This document shows positions 17,861 through 27,209 of a stretch of DNA of 64,000 bases, in pieces. The position numbers were made by a program, and so were the translations under genes. How positions within the stretch are numbered: position 1 is the first letter of the stretch; each line of letters opens with the position of its first letter. The notes beneath the pieces are model-generated. The model searched no databases, was not told where the DNA came from, and was given only the letters and a program-made list of their open reading frames with translations. This DNA comes from RGIG1918 sp964570895. Lineage in GTDB: Bacteria; Cyanobacteriota; Vampirovibrionia; Gastranaerophilales; Gastranaerophilaceae. Location: positions 62,001 through 126,000 of the forward strand of contig CAZMZD010000001.1 in assembly GCA_964570895.1 (NCBI GenBank), written 5' to 3'.

Positions 17861-18493
17861 ATGTCTAAAATTAATGACGAAACATCAAAAACGCGCATTT
17901 TAGAAGTTGCAACAAAATTGTTTGCAACACAGGGTTTTGACGGAACAAGCATTAGGCAAATATGCAAAGAGGCGAGTGCTAATGTTTGTATGGTTTCATA
18001 TTATTGGGGCGGAAAACAAGAGCTATACAACGGTATTCTTGAAGATTTGATGGAGCGACAAACAAATTTTACAAAAAGTTTTCTTAACTTTGAACAAGAT
18101 TTTTCAAAAATGACTACAACAGAGCAAATTGACCATTTACAATTTTTGCTCAATAAAATGATTGATTTTTTCTACTCAAAACAGCTTTCAAAACATTTGA
18201 TTTTGTTTTTACTTAAAGCTCAGCAAGACTCAAATTCGTACGTTGCAAATTCTCCTGCCTTTAATTACCTCAGAAGGCTCATTGCTTCCATTTTTAAATC
18301 TGATATAAATGATAGAGAAACCATTTTAAGAACCGTGTTTCTAATCTCTCAAATTAATTCTCCGAGGATTTTGCCGACATTTTCTTTGGGGCTTTTAAAT
18401 CAAGAAGATTTCACACAAGAGGATATTAATATAATTCGTAAAAATTTAAAATTTTATCTAAATTCCTTGCTAAAGGAGGCTAAAATTGTTTAA
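17861..18493 (+). CDS. TetR-family regulator, CecR-like
   Basis: 210 residues. An N-terminal helix-turn-helix at about 10-55 (SKTRILEVATKLFATQGFDGTSIRQICKEA split here, then MVSYYWGGKQELYNGIL) is typical TetR, followed by an all-helical ligand domain. The ATG at 17861 is fixed by CGGAGG upstream. It heads an operon with an outer membrane factor, HlyD protein, double ATPase and two permeases, the same set that CecR (YbiH) controls in E. coli (ybhGFSR). The palindrome in its promoter implies it represses itself and the pump genes until a toxic ligand binds. Confidence 0.88.
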   Translation: MSKINDETSKTRILEVATKLFATQGFDGTSIRQICKEASANVCMVSYYWGGKQELYNGILEDLMERQTNFTKSFLNFEQDFSKMTTTEQIDHLQFLLNKMIDFFYSKQLSKHLILFLLKAQQDSNSYVANSPAFNYLRRLIASIFKSDINDRETILRTVFLISQINSPRILPTFSLGLLNQEDFTQEDINIIRKNLKFYLNSLLKEAKIV

Positions 18494-19811
18494 AAAAATA
18501 ATTATAATTTTATGTTTGATGTTTTTTGTAAAGCCCGCGCTTGCGCTTGATAAAAAAGAGCTCAACCTTGATTTTTTTGAAAAATTTAACGACCCGCATT
18601 TGTATCAATATGCTCTTGAGGCTATTGAAAATAACCATAGTGCAAAGCAAGCAACGGCGCGCGTTGAGCAGTATCGCCAAAGAGCAAGTGCGAGCCTTGG
18701 CAAGGAGCTTCCGAGTTTATCAATCGGCGCAAGCTACCTTGGCACGCACACTCCGGATTTAGGAAATACGGGCGCTTTTAATATAGACGAGAGCGCGTTT
18801 GTTGTGCCTTTAATCGCAAGCTATGAAGCTGATTTGCTGCTTAAAAACCGCGACAAAACAAAAAGCGCAAAAAAATCTTATGAGATATCCGCACAAGATG
18901 AAAAAGCGGCCTACATTGCTCTTTTAACAGACGTTGCAACGGTTTACACAAACATTCTTCAATATGACAAGTTGATTGAAAATCAAAATCAGATAATTCA
19001 AAATGCAGAGCTTGTGTATTCTGCAAACAAAAAGAAATTTGAGCACGGAGTGATTGACAGCGCGACTTTGAATAATTCTGAAAACAGTTTGCTTGATGTT
19101 AAAAATAACCTTGAAACATATATAAGTCAAAGAGATACTTTGCTTATGGAACTTGCGGTGCTCACGGGCAAATCTTCCGAATGTGCAAGTTTAATGGAGC
19201 GTGGCAGTTTAGATAATTTTGAATACGCCGCTCAAATTCCATCTGAAATTAAATCTGAAATTGTTTTTTCGCGCCCCGATGTTCTGGCAGCTGAGAAAAA
19301 TTTAGAAAAAGCAAAAATTGATGTCAGGGTTGCAAGAAAAGAGCTTTTCCCGAGGTTTAATATCACGGGAATTTGGGCTTTTAGCACAATTGCCGGTGGC
19401 TCTTTTTTGTCATGGGACTCATCCCTTGCTGCACTTCTTGGCGGTGCGACATTTGATTTATTTAAAGGTGGGCAAAAAATCGCTAATTTAAAACTTTATA
19501 AAGCAAAATATGAAGAGCTTTTTGAAAATTATAAAGAGGTTGATATACAGGCCCTAAAGGAAGTCAACACTGCGCTTTGCGTTGTAAAACATGATACGGA
19601 AATTGACACAAAAGTTAAAGCAAAGCTTTCGAACGAGGAAAAAAATCTTGCCCATGCGCAAAACAAACTTAACAGAGGGGTTATTTCAAATCCTGAATAT
19701 TTAACCCAAAATATAAAATTTTTAAATCAAAAACAAGAAGCCGCAAACACAAAAGCACAAAGGCTTGTTAATTACTATACTTTATACAAAGCAACAGGGG
19801 GAGCGCTGTAA
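18486..19811 (+). CDS. TolC/OprM-type outer membrane efflux protein
   Basis: Outer membrane channel component of a tripartite exporter. Begins at TTG (18486) with a perfect AAAGGAGG Shine-Dalgarno 7 bases upstream, overlapping the TetR gene by 8 bases. N-terminal signal peptide (IIIILCLMFFVKPALA). The body has two homologous long-helix repeats of the family: ALEAIENNHSAKQATARVEQYRQ and VFSRPDVLAAEKNLEKAKIDVRVARKELFPRFNITGIWA, with the usual RPD and LFP motifs. 441 residues. Acts with the HlyD protein encoded immediately downstream. Confidence 0.9.
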   Translation: MFKKIIIILCLMFFVKPALALDKKELNLDFFEKFNDPHLYQYALEAIENNHSAKQATARVEQYRQRASASLGKELPSLSIGASYLGTHTPDLGNTGAFNIDESAFVVPLIASYEADLLLKNRDKTKSAKKSYEISAQDEKAAYIALLTDVATVYTNILQYDKLIENQNQIIQNAELVYSANKKKFEHGVIDSATLNNSENSLLDVKNNLETYISQRDTLLMELAVLTGKSSECASLMERGSLDNFEYAAQIPSEIKSEIVFSRPDVLAAEKNLEKAKIDVRVARKELFPRFNITGIWAFSTIAGGSFLSWDSSLAALLGGATFDLFKGGQKIANLKLYKAKYEELFENYKEVDIQALKEVNTALCVVKHDTEIDTKVKAKLSNEEKNLAHAQNKLNRGVISNPEYLTQNIKFLNQKQEAANTKAQRLVNYYTLYKATGGAL

Positions 19812-20680
19812 TGGTTAAAAAAATCATATTTTTAATTTTAATATTTTTTGCAATCGGATTTTTAATGTTTTTTGCAAACCACAAAAGTAAAACTAAAAGC
19901 ACGTTGGAGCTTTTTGGGAACATTGAAATTCGCCAAGTTGATTTGAGTTTTCAAGTTGCAGGCAAAGTCGAAAAGCTTTTAAAAGAAGAAGGTGACGAAG
20001 TGAGGGCAGGGGAGCTTGTTGCAATTCTTGATTCAAGAGATTATGAGGCGGAATATAAAAAAGCCTCTGCGGCAGTTGAGCAAACGCGCGCGCTTTCAAA
20101 TGATGCTAGTTCAAAATTTGAGCGCCAAGCGCCTTTGACTCTTGATAACACTATCTCAAAACAAGATTATGACACTCTTTTAAACACTCGCGATAAAACA
20201 AAAGCAGATTATGACGCGGCGCTTGCAAGTAAAACTTTCGCCAAAAATCAGCTGGATTACACAAAGCTTTATGCGCCTGAAGACGGTATTATTATGGTGC
20301 GCGTTCAAGAAGCGGGCGCAACCGTTGCAAAGGGGCAAGCGGTTTACACAATGGCAAAAACAAAGCCTGTTTGGGCTCGCGCTTATGTAAATGAAACTGA
20401 TTTGGGAAATATTAAATATGGGCAAGAAGTTAAAGTTACAACAGATACTTATAACCCTGAAACAGGCACCAAAAGGGAATATAAAGGGCAGATTGGCTAT
20501 ATTTCGCCCGTTGCGGAATTCACCCCAAAAACTGTTCAATCAACCGATGTCAGAACTAATCTTGTGTATAGAATAAGAGTTTACATTTGCGACATTGATG
20601 AGTTCTTAAGGCAAGGAATGCCCGTCACAATAAATGTTGATTTAAAATCAGGAGCAAGTAGTGCAAACGGTAAAAATTAA
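19811..20680 (+). CDS. HlyD-family periplasmic adaptor (YbhG/YhiI-like)
   Basis: Membrane fusion protein linking inner-membrane ABC transporter and outer membrane channel. One N-terminal transmembrane anchor (IIFLILIFFAIGFLMFF), then the two lipoyl half-motifs (VDLSFQVAGKVEKLLKEEGDEV and LYAPEDGIIMVRVQEAGATV) around an alpha-hairpin, and a beta-barrel domain. 289 residues, slightly shorter than YbhG (about 330), mainly in the hairpin. Its ATG overlaps the TAA of the channel gene by one base and its own end overlaps the ATPase gene by 20 bases. Confidence 0.9.
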   Translation: MVKKIIFLILIFFAIGFLMFFANHKSKTKSTLELFGNIEIRQVDLSFQVAGKVEKLLKEEGDEVRAGELVAILDSRDYEAEYKKASAAVEQTRALSNDASSKFERQAPLTLDNTISKQDYDTLLNTRDKTKADYDAALASKTFAKNQLDYTKLYAPEDGIIMVRVQEAGATVAKGQAVYTMAKTKPVWARAYVNETDLGNIKYGQEVKVTTDTYNPETGTKREYKGQIGYISPVAEFTPKTVQSTDVRTNLVYRIRVYICDIDEFLRQGMPVTINVDLKSGASSANGKN

Positions 20681-22148
20681 AAATCTTACCAAAAAATTTG
20701 GCACAACCACAGCAATTGATAATTTATCTTTAGAAATCGAAAAAGGCAAAATTACAGGGCTGATTGGGGCTGATGGCGCAGGCAAAACTACCTTAATCAG
20801 AATGATTATCGGTTTGCTTGTGGCAGATGGTGGCGAAATTTCCGTGCTTAATTTTAATCCTGCAAAGCAAAAAGACGAGCTTAATTTGCATATCGGTTAT
20901 ATGCCCCAAAAGTTTGGATTGTATGAAGATTTGACGGTTATTGAAAATTTGAAATTATATGCAGATTTAAAAGGCGTTGAGAAAAATTTTGATAAAATGC
21001 TTGAATTTACATCTCTTGCCCCTTTTCAAGATAGGCTTGCAGGCGCGCTATCAGGCGGAATGAAGCAGAAGCTCGGGCTTGCGTGCACTCTTCTTGGGAA
21101 CCCTGAATTTTTACTTTTGGATGAGCCATCAGTTGGCGTTGACCCAATTTCTCGAAGAGATTTGATGAGAATGATTAGAGAGATGATAACGCCCGATACC
21201 ACTGTTTTATGCTCAACTGCGTATCTTGATGAGGCGCACACTTTTGACACCGTTCTTGTGATTGATAAAGGCAAAATCATATATAACGGAAAACCGCACG
21301 ATTTAGCCTCAACTCCTAAAGAGTTTGAAGAAAAAGTAATTGAACTTATGGGCGAATATCAAGCGGATGAGTCCCTTATTGCAAAAAATTATGATTATAG
21401 TGCGCCCGATGTTGAAATAACGGTTGAGGCGGATAATCTTGAGAAAAAGTATGGCAATTTTTATGCCGTTAAAAATAATACTTTCAAAATCAAAAAAGGT
21501 GAAATTTTTGGGCTTTTGGGGCCTAATGGCGCAGGAAAATCAACTTCTTTTAAAATGATGTGCGGGCTTAGCCGCCCAACATCAGGCACTGCCCGAATTA
21601 TGGGAATTGACATTAAAGAAAATCCTGAACTTGCGCGCTCCAGCCTTGGCTATATGGCGCAAAAGTTTTCTTTGTACGGAAGTTTGACAGTTAAAGAAAA
21701 CTTGGATTTTTTTGCCGCTGTTTATGGTATTGGGCTAAAAAATAGAGCTGAAAAAGTTGATGAAATTATCAAAGTTTTTGGGCTTGATAATTATGCGAAC
21801 AACAAAAGTGAAGAGTTGCCACTCGGCTTAAAACAAAGGCTATCAATGGCTTGCGCTCTTATTCACAATCCCCCTGTTTTATTTTTGGATGAACCTACGT
21901 CGGGAGTCGATATTTTAACAAGAAGAGATTTTTGGAATCATATAACAAGCCTTGCCAAAAAAGGGGTTACAATCCTTGTGACGACCCACTTTATGGATGA
22001 AGCTGAATATTGTGATAGAATAAGCTTGTTTTACGCAGGGCAAACTGTCGCGCTTGGCACCCCTCAAGAACTTAAAGATAAAGCAGGCGCGCTTGACATG
22101 GAAACTGCTTTTATTAACCTTATTAAAGAAAGCGAGAAGGTGAAATGA
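20661..22148 (+). CDS. ABC transporter ATPase with two fused nucleotide-binding domains (YbhF-like)
   Basis: GTG start at 20661 preceded by AGGAGC. First domain: Walker A GADGAGKT (36-43), signature LSGGMKQK, Walker B FLLLDEPSVGVD. Second domain: Walker A GPNGAGKS, altered signature LPLGLKQR, Walker B VLFLDEPTSGVD and switch His in TTHFMDE. In the first domain the position of the switch His is Cys-Ser-Thr-Ala (LCSTAYLDE), so it probably has one impaired catalytic site. The LPLG signature is a known feature of the YbhF/YhiH group. 495 residues. Powers export with the two downstream permeases. Confidence 0.92.
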   Translation: MQTVKIKNLTKKFGTTTAIDNLSLEIEKGKITGLIGADGAGKTTLIRMIIGLLVADGGEISVLNFNPAKQKDELNLHIGYMPQKFGLYEDLTVIENLKLYADLKGVEKNFDKMLEFTSLAPFQDRLAGALSGGMKQKLGLACTLLGNPEFLLLDEPSVGVDPISRRDLMRMIREMITPDTTVLCSTAYLDEAHTFDTVLVIDKGKIIYNGKPHDLASTPKEFEEKVIELMGEYQADESLIAKNYDYSAPDVEITVEADNLEKKYGNFYAVKNNTFKIKKGEIFGLLGPNGAGKSTSFKMMCGLSRPTSGTARIMGIDIKENPELARSSLGYMAQKFSLYGSLTVKENLDFFAAVYGIGLKNRAEKVDEIIKVFGLDNYANNKSEELPLGLKQRLSMACALIHNPPVLFLDEPTSGVDILTRRDFWNHITSLAKKGVTILVTTHFMDEAEYCDRISLFYAGQTVALGTPQELKDKAGALDMETAFINLIKESEKVK

Positions 22149-23257
22149 AAATCTTGCTTGCTTTGATAACTAAAGAAATTAAACAAATCCTGCGCGACCC
22201 GTCAAGCATAGTTATCGCTTTTGTGCTTCCCTTGATTTCAATCTTGATTTATATGTATGGCATAAACCTTGATTCTGTGAAAGTGACGATTGGAATTAAA
22301 AACGACGATAACAGCCCTGAGGTTGCAACTCTTGTTAAATCTTTCGGGCATTCAAAATATGTTAATTCAATTATTTTTGACAATGAAAAAGATATTATAT
22401 CTGCTATTGAACGTTCAAAAATAAAAGGCGCAGTCATTATTCCAAACGATTTTTCAACAAAACTTTCAAGAGGCAAGAGTGCGGATTTGATGATAATTAC
22501 GGACGGAAGCGAAGTAAACACTGCAAACTATGTTCAAAATTATGCAAATTCAATATCTCAAGGTTGGCTCCAAACAAGCAAATTTGCAAGAAGCATTAAA
22601 AAACCGCTAATTACAACAACTGTTCGAACTTGGTATAACCCTGATTTAAATTCGCATTATTTTATTGTCCCAGGTTCAATTGCAATCACAATGACATTAA
22701 TCGGCATTTTGCTTACTTCGCTTGTTGTTGCACGCGAGTGGGAACGTGGCACAATGGAAGCACTGCTTAGCACAAAAGTTCGCGCAATTCATATTGTTTT
22801 TGGGAAATATATACCATATTTTGTTCTTGGAATGCTATCTTTAATGTTTAATGTATTTTTGTGCGTGTTTGTTTTTCAAATTCCGTTTAGGGGCAGTTTG
22901 CCACTCTTGTTTTTAATTAGCGGAATATTTCTTTTTGCATCTTTGGGGATTGGTTTATTTATATCAACAAAATTTAAAAATCAATTTTTGGCAAGTATGG
23001 TTGCGATGAGCGCAGGTTTTATGCCCGCTCTTATGTTATCAGGGCTTATGTATCCGATAAATTCTATGCCTGTATTTTTCCAAAATTTAACAAGGATTTT
23101 GCCGCCCAGATATTATGTTTCTTTCGTTCAAAGCGAATTTATGACAGGTGGAGTTAATGCAATAAGGCTCGAAAATGCAATATATCTTACAATCCTTGGG
23201 CTTTTGCTTTTTCTTGCAGTCTATGAAAACACACAAATGAGGCTCGAGAAAAAATGA
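22145..23257 (+). CDS. ABC-2 type permease (YbhS-like)
   Basis: 370-residue inner-membrane subunit of the exporter. One transmembrane helix at residues 20-40, a large extracytoplasmic domain (about 45-175), then five helices from GSIAITMTLIGILLTSLVVAREWERGTME onward; the RExERGT motif is the coupling helix of ABC-2 permeases. Starts at an ATGA overlap with the ATPase gene and overlaps the next permease by 4 bases. Confidence 0.9.
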   Translation: MKILLALITKEIKQILRDPSSIVIAFVLPLISILIYMYGINLDSVKVTIGIKNDDNSPEVATLVKSFGHSKYVNSIIFDNEKDIISAIERSKIKGAVIIPNDFSTKLSRGKSADLMIITDGSEVNTANYVQNYANSISQGWLQTSKFARSIKKPLITTTVRTWYNPDLNSHYFIVPGSIAITMTLIGILLTSLVVAREWERGTMEALLSTKVRAIHIVFGKYIPYFVLGMLSLMFNVFLCVFVFQIPFRGSLPLLFLISGIFLFASLGIGLFISTKFKNQFLASMVAMSAGFMPALMLSGLMYPINSMPVFFQNLTRILPPRYYVSFVQSEFMTGGVNAIRLENAIYLTILGLLLFLAVYENTQMRLEKK

Positions 23258-24366
23258 TGAGAGATTTCCTGCGCAAGGTTTTTGCGCTTATTAAAAAAGA
23301 ATTTATAACTATATGGAATGACCCAAAAACAAAGTCTATCATCTTTTTGATGCCGATTATGCAGCTTTTGGTGTTTTCTAACGCTGCGACAATGGAAGTG
23401 ACAAATATTGACGTTGCGGTTTTGGATTATTCAAAAAGTGTCGAATCTCGCGAATTGCTTTCCCGCTTTGAAAATTCTCCTCGTTTTAGAAATTTTTATT
23501 ATGTGGATAATAGCGCGGATTTTAAGCAAAAAATAGATACCCAAAAAGTGCAAATTGGAATAACTATACAAAACGATTTTGCGCGCAACATAAAGTCAGG
23601 AAGAGGTGCGGACGTGCTTGTTGTGTCGGATGGCAGGCAGACAAACTCGGCTTCGATTGCCTCCGGTTATGCAATGCAGATTATATCTATGTATAGCGCA
23701 GAATTAGCAGGCGCAGAGGGTGCTAAAATAAACGGCACGGTTAGAAATTGGTTTAACCCTAATTTGCACTACAAATGGTATATTTTAACTGTTATTGTTG
23801 CAATGTTATCTCTTGTCACCACTTTGATTTTAACTTCTCTTTCAATTGCAAGAGAGCGCGAACTTGGCACTTTTGACCAGCTTATTGTGAGCCCTTTGTC
23901 TTCTTTTCAAATCTTGCTTGGAAAGTCAATCCCGCCGCTTGTTATTGCAATGAGTTTAACCATGTTTATGGTCGGGATTGTGATTGCGGGCTTCAGAGTG
24001 CCTTTTGTCGGCTCGCCTATCTTATTTTTTATCTCGATTTCAATTTCGCTTCTTGCAATTGTTGGGGTTGGGCTTTTTATTTCTTCAATTTGTAACACTC
24101 AACAGCAAGCAATTTTATCCGTTATGACATTTATGATGCCCGCCGTTTTGCTTTCAGGTTTTATTTCGCCAATAGAAGATATGCCTGTATTTTTGCAATA
24201 TTTCACATATTTAAACCCTGTTCGGTTTTTTATGATTTTATCAAGAGGAATTATTTTAAAAGGGATGGGGATTGGCGATGTTGTATTAAATGTTATTCCT
24301 TTAATTATCATTGCTTTAATAACTCTTACCCTTGCAAGCAGAACCTTTAAAAGAAAACTCGGCTAA
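23254..24366 (+). CDS. ABC-2 type permease (YbhR-like)
   Basis: Second permease, the same length (370 residues) and architecture as the one upstream, from which it presumably arose by duplication: N-terminal helix, extracytoplasmic domain, then ILTSLSIARERELGTFDQL and four further helices. The two likely form a heterodimer with the fused ATPase. Last gene of the TetR-led operon; the next gene has its own TATAAT. Confidence 0.9.
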   Translation: MMRDFLRKVFALIKKEFITIWNDPKTKSIIFLMPIMQLLVFSNAATMEVTNIDVAVLDYSKSVESRELLSRFENSPRFRNFYYVDNSADFKQKIDTQKVQIGITIQNDFARNIKSGRGADVLVVSDGRQTNSASIASGYAMQIISMYSAELAGAEGAKINGTVRNWFNPNLHYKWYILTVIVAMLSLVTTLILTSLSIARERELGTFDQLIVSPLSSFQILLGKSIPPLVIAMSLTMFMVGIVIAGFRVPFVGSPILFFISISISLLAIVGVGLFISSICNTQQQAILSVMTFMMPAVLLSGFISPIEDMPVFLQYFTYLNPVRFFMILSRGIILKGMGIGDVVLNVIPLIIIALITLTLASRTFKRKLG

Positions 24367-24426
24367 TTTCCTTAGTGCAAATTTCATGCTATAATGCTCA
24401 AAATTGATAGAATTTTGGCGGTATAT

Positions 24427-25119
24427 ATGTATAAAAAAATAATATTTGTGTTGTTTTTGTTTGTTTTTGCGCTCAATTTGCCTTCTTTTGCGCTTGAGGG
24501 CGATTTAGGCAAAAAACAAGAAATTCAAACAAGAATTGATAATTGCGGATATAAGATTTTAAATGCTAATAAAATTGAGCGAAGAATTGTTTTTGAATAT
24601 GATGAAAACTCGGCAAAAGCAAAATATCCAAAAAGCGTGAAAAATAGAACAGTCATTTTTTATAAAGATGACTATCAATTTGTTTCAAATGAAGACGAGC
24701 TTGCAGGTTATATCGCGCGCGAAATATCTCTTGCAATAAGGTCGTTTGATGGGGTCGGACGCGGGTTTTTAAGGTCGCTTCAAGTTTGTGCTTCGCCAAA
24801 GAAATTTGAAATTGTGGCAGATAAACGCGCTGTTGATTATATGGTACGCGCGGGCTACAATCCAATCGGGCTTATAACTTTTATTCAAAAAACCTCGCCG
24901 CAGGCTCGCCAAGATTTTATTTCAAACAAAAACCTAACTTCTAAAAGGCTTGCCACAATTTATGAATATGTTTTGACAAAATACTCTTATTACCTTGTGC
25001 ACAACCCTTATCTTTACTCTGAATCATACCAAAATTTTCTTCTGACTTCTTATAAAAACAGAAAAATGCTTGAAGAAAAAATTATGACAGGAAGCAAAAA
25101 GGCTGTGAAATATGAATAA
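24427..25119 (+). CDS. Secreted M48-like protein lacking the zinc-binding histidines
   Basis: 230 residues with a signal peptide (IIFVLFLFVFALNLPSFA). The core resembles M48 peptidases: NEDELAGYIAREISLAI sits where the HExxH helix belongs, but reads R98-E99-I-S-L102 so both histidines are gone, while the third-ligand region EIVADKRAVDYMVRAGYNP (E128, A-D) is well kept. It is therefore probably a non-catalytic relative, perhaps a chaperone or binding protein in the periplasm. The ATG at 24427 is preferred over 24394 because the latter lies at the -10 box (24390-24395) and GGCGG precedes 24427. It overlaps the next gene by 8 bases. Confidence 0.7.
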   Translation: MYKKIIFVLFLFVFALNLPSFALEGDLGKKQEIQTRIDNCGYKILNANKIERRIVFEYDENSAKAKYPKSVKNRTVIFYKDDYQFVSNEDELAGYIAREISLAIRSFDGVGRGFLRSLQVCASPKKFEIVADKRAVDYMVRAGYNPIGLITFIQKTSPQARQDFISNKNLTSKRLATIYEYVLTKYSYYLVHNPYLYSESYQNFLLTSYKNRKMLEEKIMTGSKKAVKYE

Positions 25120-25672
25120 TTTTTTGCGCGTACTTATAATTTGCTTCTTTTTGTCTGCTCCCGCATTCGCATATTTAGAAGACACTGCGGCTAAATATTT
25201 GATTGATAAAAATGTTGAAAAACCTGTTGTAAATTCAAAATATAATTATCAAAGCACGGTTTCTGTTCCAATTAAACTTTCCCCGATTGAAAAAATTAAG
25301 TCTGATAAAGATTTATGTGAAGGGCAAATTGTTAAATTCAAAGTGGCAGAAAATGTGGTGTATGGCCGCAAAACTCTTGCGAGAAAAGGTGATACGGTAA
25401 CGGCAAGAGTTGAAACAATAATAACAAACGGAATGAACGGCATTCCTGCAAGCGTTATTTTTGGGGATTTTAAAATTAACGGCTTAGCGCAAAGTAAGCT
25501 TTCTCAAAAATATGAAAGATTTGGAGCAGATTTGAGCTTGCTTGTTTTCCCTCTTAAATGGGCGCTCACGCCCCTTCCGCCGACGGGAAGTTTAACTAAT
25601 TTTATAAAAGGCGGGCGCGTTAAAATGAGTAAAAAATCCGTTATTACAATTTGTTATTACCCTGAATGGTAG
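25112..25672 (+). CDS. Secreted protein of unknown function
   Basis: 186 residues with a clear signal peptide (VLIICFFLSAPAFA). The rest is predicted to be mainly beta-strand: EGQIVKFKVAENVVYGRKTLARKGDTVTARVETI recalls small barrel domains that control outer-membrane or organelle surfaces, but I do not recognise the family. Two cysteines. Translated from the same mRNA as the M48-like protein (8-base overlap), so they may act together in the periplasm. Confidence 0.65.
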   Translation: MNNFLRVLIICFFLSAPAFAYLEDTAAKYLIDKNVEKPVVNSKYNYQSTVSVPIKLSPIEKIKSDKDLCEGQIVKFKVAENVVYGRKTLARKGDTVTARVETIITNGMNGIPASVIFGDFKINGLAQSKLSQKYERFGADLSLLVFPLKWALTPLPPTGSLTNFIKGGRVKMSKKSVITICYYPEW

Positions 25673-25775
25673 TTTGATTTATTTATTTTTACAAATCTTA
25701 AACTTTTGCCTGTTTACTAGCAAAAATATATTTTTTTAGCCCTTATACAAGCAACTATTTTAAGGGGATTTAAAA

Positions 25776-27149
25776 TTGAGAATATCAAATGTAACGCCAA
25801 TTTCTTTTGGATATTGTAAGAAGAGCCAAAAATTTCTTGAAGACCGCGCAGGGCACTTAAGAGATAAATATTTCGCTGAATTTTTAAAAAACTATGGCAC
25901 AATGTGTAACGCGACAGAAGACGTGATTGAATTAAGAGAAAATAACGAAGAAGGTCCTAATTCAAACGACCCCAACTATGTAGATATGTTTCTTACTTCA
26001 AAAGAAACCCTGATTGATAATGTTATGGTTAATTTTGCCGATTGTGAAGAATATTTGAATTCTGAATACGACTATTATTCTTCAGCACTTGCTAAGTGTA
26101 AAAATCCTGAAACAAATTGGAGAAACGCAATCATAGACAGGCTTAAATTTTGGAACAGTGATTTAGGCAAAACCGATGAAGAAATCCAAAAACAAATAGA
26201 AGAAACTAAAAAACAAAATAAAGCGCTAGAAGACGCGAAAGCACAAGCAAAAGTGGTAAGCTCTGCGCCTGTTGAAATTTTGCAAAAAACAGAATTTTCG
26301 CCAAACGGGTTTAAAGATATTATGGGTATGGAAGAGCTTAAAGCTGACCTTAAAGACTGCATAATTGACCCTGTTAATAACCCTGAACAAGCGCGCCTTG
26401 ACTTTGAAGAATATGGCAAAAGAAAGCCTGCCGGAATTTTGTTATACGGACCTCCAGGGTGCGGTAAAACTTATATCATTGAAGCCCTTGCGGCAGAAAT
26501 TGACGCCCCTGTTTTTACACTTGACATCGGAAGCGCGGGTTCAAAATACATAAACCAAACTTCAAACAATATTAAACAAGCTTTTGATTATGTTGAAAAA
26601 TATGCAAAAGATTTAGACAAACCCGTTATTTTGTTCATGGATGAAATGGATTCTATGACATTTAACAGAACATCTGGAACCAATGATGAAAACATTAAAC
26701 AGGTTGCAACTTTGCTTAAGTGCATTGAGCAGGCTAAAGCAAATAATGTTATAGTTGTTGGTGCGACAAATAAATATGACCTTGTTGATCCGGCAATCAG
26801 AAGAAGATTTGACTTGAAAAAATTTGTCGGCACACCAAATTTAGAGCAAAGGAAACAACAAGTTGTAAATAATTTATCTAAAAAAACTAAAGGCGCTGCC
26901 TTAATTAAAGATGATAAAGCGCTTGAAAAAGTGGCACGCGAACTCGACGGTTTTTCTTATCATTCAATAAACACAATTGCAAATGCAGCTTCCCTGAACG
27001 CTCTTAATCGTGGCAGAGCGGACATTTCTTATGAAGATTTTGCTTCTGCAATTGAAAAAACTAATGAAGAAAGAATTGATAATTCGACCTATAAATCAAA
27101 TGCCGTAAAGAAAAAAGCGACAATCGGCTTTGCTTCTGAAACTGTATAA
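25776..27149 (+). CDS. AAA ATPase (katanin/FtsH-like core)
   Basis: 457 residues. Starts at TTG (25776) behind AAGGGG; there is no in-frame ATG near. The short leader MRISNVTPISFGYCKKS resembles other proteins here. A helical region follows (about 20-170), then a complete AAA core: Walker A GPPGCGKT (225-232), Walker B ILFMDEMDS (D289, E290), sensor 1 GATNKYDLVDPAIRRRFD including the arginine finger, and a small helical lid. No membrane segment or protease domain. Likely remodels a protein partner; the substrate is unknown. Transcribed alone. Confidence 0.85.
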   Translation: MRISNVTPISFGYCKKSQKFLEDRAGHLRDKYFAEFLKNYGTMCNATEDVIELRENNEEGPNSNDPNYVDMFLTSKETLIDNVMVNFADCEEYLNSEYDYYSSALAKCKNPETNWRNAIIDRLKFWNSDLGKTDEEIQKQIEETKKQNKALEDAKAQAKVVSSAPVEILQKTEFSPNGFKDIMGMEELKADLKDCIIDPVNNPEQARLDFEEYGKRKPAGILLYGPPGCGKTYIIEALAAEIDAPVFTLDIGSAGSKYINQTSNNIKQAFDYVEKYAKDLDKPVILFMDEMDSMTFNRTSGTNDENIKQVATLLKCIEQAKANNVIVVGATNKYDLVDPAIRRRFDLKKFVGTPNLEQRKQQVVNNLSKKTKGAALIKDDKALEKVARELDGFSYHSINTIANAASLNALNRGRADISYEDFASAIEKTNEERIDNSTYKSNAVKKKATIGFASETV

Positions 27150-27209
27150 TTTTTACTATCAAAATTATTTATTTTGACGTAATATATTCTTGTTTATTGA
27201 TGAGGGTAT

